Shown: piece after piece, positions 61,227-64,000 of the stretch
How the letters are laid out: each line of letters opens with the position of its first letter
Position numbering within the stretch: position 1 is the first letter of the stretch
Origin: Methanocella_A sp049676595
Lineage (GTDB): Archaea > Halobacteriota > Methanocellia > Methanocellales > Methanocellaceae
Direction: 5' to 3'
DNA length: 64,000 bases
NCBI RefSeq assembly: GCF_049676595.1
Contig: NZ_CP187259.1
Span: forward strand, 1,612,001 to 1,676,000
Translations under genes and position numbers: made by a program
The notes under the pieces: model-generated
Databases searched by the model: none
Told to the model about the DNA's origin: nothing
What the model saw: only the letters and a program-made list of their open reading frames with translations

Positions 61227-61294
61227 AGTGCCGCTGATTAAGCGATAGTTATTTAATCGCCCACACTTTCAGCGGCCGGTCTCCGATCGGCAGA

Positions 61295-62308
61295 CTACTT
61301 GGATGTGGAAGATACAGCGGAATTGATGGCGATTTCCGAGATATTGCAGCCGTAGTCGCACACCCTGTCGATACTGTCCAGGATAATGCCCAGCGGCACA
61401 GAAATGTCGGAGCTTAGCTTCAGCACAGCCTCGTCGAGCTTTCGCAGCTTCTCCGTGGCTTCCTGCCTCATGATAAACGTGGAGTTGGCCTGAGAGATGT
61501 TCCTCTTGAACATGGCGTCGATCGCGTTTTCGACGATCTTCATAGACTGCCTGTTGACCTCCTCGATGGCTGCGAGGATGTCGTCGGGCACAGTCTTGTA
61601 GCCGATCTGCTGCACCATGCTGCAGATTTTGGTGGAGTGGTCTCCGATACGTTCGAGCGGGGTGGCACATAGCCTCATATCAAGGTGCTCTTCCATAGGC
61701 ATGTCGAACTTGTCGGCGATGGAGATGTCGCGCATGACCATGCGGAACTGCTTGGAGACGAGCAGGAACAGCTTGTCGACCTCGCTGTCGCGGTCCGATA
61801 CGTCCTGCGCCAGATCGAAGTCTTTGTCTTTCAGCGCAGTGATCGCGTTTTCCTGCATGGAGCTGACGATCATATACATGCGTTTGATGCTCTTCTTCAC
61901 CGACAGCTCGGCCGGGTTCAGAATGTCCTGGAGCACTATCTTGTCTGAGGTCTCTTCGATGATCTCCGGGCCGATCAGCATGTTGACGGTTTTTCGCACG
62001 GTATCTCGCTGCTTGGACAGTATTTTGTTCGACCGCAGCTCTATCGAGTTGTAACCGGCGATGTAGGCACCAATGATCTCCCGGATGAGATTGTCTCCGT
62101 CTTTACCCTCGATAAAGATCATCTTTGTCTGGTGAACTTCAGGGGCATTTTTCGTCCGGATCGCCAGCGAACCATCGGTCTGTGGTATCAGGCTGACTTC
62201 GTCGCCTCCCTTGAGGTTGACTTTTGTGGCCCATGACTTGGGTAGCGACACGATCAGTGTCGTGCCTCCCGTGATCTGCACCTTCCGTGTCTCCATATTC
62301 TCTCTCAT
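61295..62308 (-). CDS. AbrB-PhoU fusion regulator
   Basis: 337 residues. An N-terminal AbrB/SpoVT-type DNA-binding domain (about 6-52: RKVQITGGTTLIVSLPKSWATKVNLKGGDEV) is fused to two PhoU repeats (about 115-330) with the metal-type motif DVSDRDSEVDKLF. This is a familiar archaeal design that likely represses phosphate genes directly. It is first in the leftward group of phosphate genes, with candidate Pho boxes at 62351-62383. Confidence 0.85.
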   Translation of the reverse strand: MRENMETRKVQITGGTTLIVSLPKSWATKVNLKGGDEVSLIPQTDGSLAIRTKNAPEVHQTKMIFIEGKDGDNLIREIIGAYIAGYNSIELRSNKILSKQRDTVRKTVNMLIGPEIIEETSDKIVLQDILNPAELSVKKSIKRMYMIVSSMQENAITALKDKDFDLAQDVSDRDSEVDKLFLLVSKQFRMVMRDISIADKFDMPMEEHLDMRLCATPLERIGDHSTKICSMVQQIGYKTVPDDILAAIEEVNRQSMKIVENAIDAMFKRNISQANSTFIMRQEATEKLRKLDEAVLKLSSDISVPLGIILDSIDRVCDYGCNISEIAINSAVSSTSK

Positions 62309-62350
62309 AGTTCACCTGTCGCCTGCCTATATCTATATGCAATCTACGTA

Positions 62351-62383
62351 GGATATATAGGTATATATAAACTATATATAGAA
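62351..62383. promoter_or_regulatory. Repeated TATATA half-sites upstream of the AbrB-PhoU gene
   Basis: Three TATATA-type units (ATATATAGG, TATATATAA, CTATATATAG) follow each other with 10-11-base spacing, about one DNA turn. They resemble the two elements in front of pstS and the 55-residue gene. They could be binding sites of the encoded AbrB-type protein or simply promoter AT-sequence. Confidence 0.35.
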
Positions 62384-62469
62384 TAAATACTTTTGTGGTG
62401 CTGAAATTATCCCCAAACCTGATATCTACGAAAGTTAGATAATCATGGTCACCTGATACGGTGTTGAAC

Positions 62470-63246
62470 ATGCCAGCAAAAAAGAGAGATTACTATTACA
62501 ATAAAGCCAAGCAGATGGGCTACCGCTCCAGGGCGTCGTTCAAGCTGCAATTCATCAACAAGAAGCATCACCTCATCAAGAACGGGGACACAGTAGTGGA
62601 CCTCGGGGCGGCTCCGGGCGGATGGCTGCAGGTGGCGAAAGAACTCAACGGCGGCGGCACAGTGATCGGCGTCGACCTCCAGCGGATCGAGCCTATCGAA
62701 GGGGTCGAGACGATCAAGGGTGACATGACAGCCCCGGAGACTCAGGCAAAGATCTTTGAGCTGGTCGACGAAGTAGACACAGTGATCTGCGATGCGGCGC
62801 CTAACCTGTCCGGCAACTGGGCCCTCGATCACGCCCGGTCTATCGATCTGGCTACTGTCGCGCTCGAGGTGGCGACCAGGCTGCTCAAAAATGGCGGCCA
62901 CTTCGTAGTCAAAGTATTCCAGGGCGACCTGTACGACGGCTACGTGAAAAAGGTCGAAAAGCACTTTTCCTATGCCACGACGTACAAATCCCAGGCTTCC
63001 CGTGAGCAGAGCGCCGAGATCTACGTGATCGGCAAGGGCTTCCTGACTACCAGCCTGCGCAAAGGCAACGTGGTCGACGTCACCATCGATGCCATGGGGA
63101 AGACCGGCGATGGTATTGCCCACGTCGACGACTTCGTAGTATTCGTCAAAGGCGGCAACGTCGGCGATAAGCTAAAGGTGAAGATCCGGGACGTCAAGCC
63201 GTCCTTCGCCTTCGGGGACATTGTAGAAAAAGAAAAATCGCCCTGA
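62470..63246 (+). CDS. rlmE: 23S rRNA 2'-O-methyltransferase RlmE (FtsJ) with C-terminal TRAM domain
   Basis: 258 residues from ATG 62470; three codons upstream are open. The SAM-binding motif VVDLGAAPGGWLQVA and the K-D-K-E catalytic set are visible: Lys in RASFKLQ, Asp in CDAAPN, Lys in VVKVFQG, Glu in SREQSAEIYV. The last 60 residues (NVVDVTIDAMGKTGDGIAHVDDFVVFV) are a TRAM RNA-binding domain, as in many archaeal FtsJ proteins. Confidence 0.9.
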   Translation: MPAKKRDYYYNKAKQMGYRSRASFKLQFINKKHHLIKNGDTVVDLGAAPGGWLQVAKELNGGGTVIGVDLQRIEPIEGVETIKGDMTAPETQAKIFELVDEVDTVICDAAPNLSGNWALDHARSIDLATVALEVATRLLKNGGHFVVKVFQGDLYDGYVKKVEKHFSYATTYKSQASREQSAEIYVIGKGFLTTSLRKGNVVDVTIDAMGKTGDGIAHVDDFVVFVKGGNVGDKLKVKIRDVKPSFAFGDIVEKEKSP

Positions 63247-63251
63247 GCTTT

Positions 63252-63902
63252 TTACTTTGATCTGATGCCCCGGGCTTCCTTCTGGGCTGCGCTGATCTTC
63301 TTGAACTTGAGGGCCTTATAGCCCAGGTAACCGAGGAAGACGAGGACGCACAGCCCGGTGAGGATGTCGACGTAGATCCAGTACTCCTCCAGCAGGCCCC
63401 AGTTTTCGCCTAGCAGGACCCCCGCATAGGCCAGGGCAAAGCACCAGGGGACCGAGCCGACGAACGTAGCTATGGTGAAGTTCTTAAAGTCCATCCGGGC
63501 TATGCCCGCCGGCAAAGAGATAAACGTCTTGAAAATGGGCAGAAGGCGCGATATGAAGATCACCATCGCCCCGTACTTCTCGAACCAGTTGTGGGCCACG
63601 TCCATCTCATGCTTCGTGACAAAGAAGTACTTGCCGTACTTTTCCAGCAGCGGCCGGCCCCCATAGTAGCCGATCGCATAGGAGAGCACGGCTCCGATCA
63701 AGCTGCCGACGCTGCCCGCCATACCCACCCAGAAGAAGTCCAGCCTGCCCTGCTGGGCGGCGAACCCGGCGAACGGCATGACAATTTCGCTCGGTACCGG
63801 CATGCAAGCACTCTCCAGCGTCATCAGGAAAACGATTCCGGGGTAGCCGAAAGTGCAGATTAAATCAACTATGTACTTGCTGAGGAATTCAAAGAGGACC
63901 AA
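63252..63902 (-). CDS. DedA-family membrane protein
   Basis: About 216 residues from TTG 63902; the frame is open to 63986, but that part crosses a TATA box (about 63925-63940) and lacks family similarity. Motifs: FGYPGIVFLMTLESACMPVPSEIVMPFAGF, and FISRLLPIFKTFISLPAGIARMDFKNF with the conserved arginines. Several membrane segments and a basic C-terminus. DedA proteins are probable membrane transporters or lipid scramblases. It is convergent with rlmE, five bases away. Confidence 0.82.
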   Translation of the reverse strand: MVLFEFLSKYIVDLICTFGYPGIVFLMTLESACMPVPSEIVMPFAGFAAQQGRLDFFWVGMAGSVGSLIGAVLSYAIGYYGGRPLLEKYGKYFFVTKHEMDVAHNWFEKYGAMVIFISRLLPIFKTFISLPAGIARMDFKNFTIATFVGSVPWCFALAYAGVLLGENWGLLEEYWIYVDILTGLCVLVFLGYLGYKALKFKKISAAQKEARGIRSK

Positions 63903-64000
63903 GCGAACACCACATCTTTTATTTATCTCTTTATATTTATACCATGCTGTCACGATTGTGAAGCTACACGGTAGTGGGCGCAACACGTTTTAATATTTTT

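Overview
The window looks like chromosome of a methanogenic archaeon of the Methanocella (Rice Cluster I) type. The support is a methanogenesis marker 11 protein, a homocitrate-type chain-elongation cluster of the kind used for coenzyme B, archaeal-style corrinoid salvage with CobY, TATA-box promoters with many short or absent leaders, and CCA-less tRNA genes. The species assignment rests on overall resemblance and recollection, not on a search.

Layout. 1-5.7 kb is accessory: a HicA-like gene, two hypothetical genes, an AbrB-like regulator divergent from an overlapping string of four to five tiny genes, a tRNA-Arg(UCG), then three tandem tyrosine recombinases with a decayed tRNA-Arg 3' half between the first two. 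5.7-13.3 kb holds exported surface proteins, tRNA-Leu(CAG), a YchF-like GTPase behind a long hairpin, a superoxide reductase and a large zinc-ribbon protein. 13.5-15.6 kb is a complete bacterial-type ruvCAB operon. 15.6-19.4 kb is a strikingly AT-rich two-gene island: a DNA methyltransferase and a GHKL ATPase fused to a PD-(D/E)xK nuclease-like domain, a probable restriction-type defence system. 19.6-27.6 kb has duplicated quinone-oxidoreductase-like genes, trpB2, small hypotheticals, duplicated SIMPL proteins and a CPBP protease.

27.7-32.7 kb is a translationally coupled cluster (isopropylmalate/homoaconitase subunits, dehydrogenase and an unknown gene) divergent from an AksA/LeuA-like synthase across a very large palindrome. 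Its features favour the aks (coenzyme B) pathway over leucine synthesis. 34.2-48.3 kb carries an IorA-like thiamine enzyme, methanogenesis marker 11, and corrinoid genes: cobY-cobS-cbiB-cobD, btuD-btuC-btuF and cbiP. Three tandem CxxC-x17-CxxC miniproteins and a UbiA-type prenyltransferase lie among them. 48.6-52.3 kb has a RavA/ViaA-like pair and a metallo-beta-lactamase-fold protein. 53-55.6 kb has a divergent FtsZ-like protein and thiC. 55.9-62.3 kb is a phosphate regulon (pstSCAB-phoU plus an AbrB-PhoU regulator and an unlisted 55-residue cysteine-rich protein). The window ends with RlmE and a DedA-family protein.

The most unusual non-coding content is a set of intergenic palindromic repeats. 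Two related multi-unit palindromes (about 0.5 and 0.7 kb) have arms built from roughly 60-bp units around a CACGGCGGCACGGCG core. At least three loci carry GCTGCGCTGTG-ended inverted repeats, and one palindrome is made of CGTCGTGTAC-type units.
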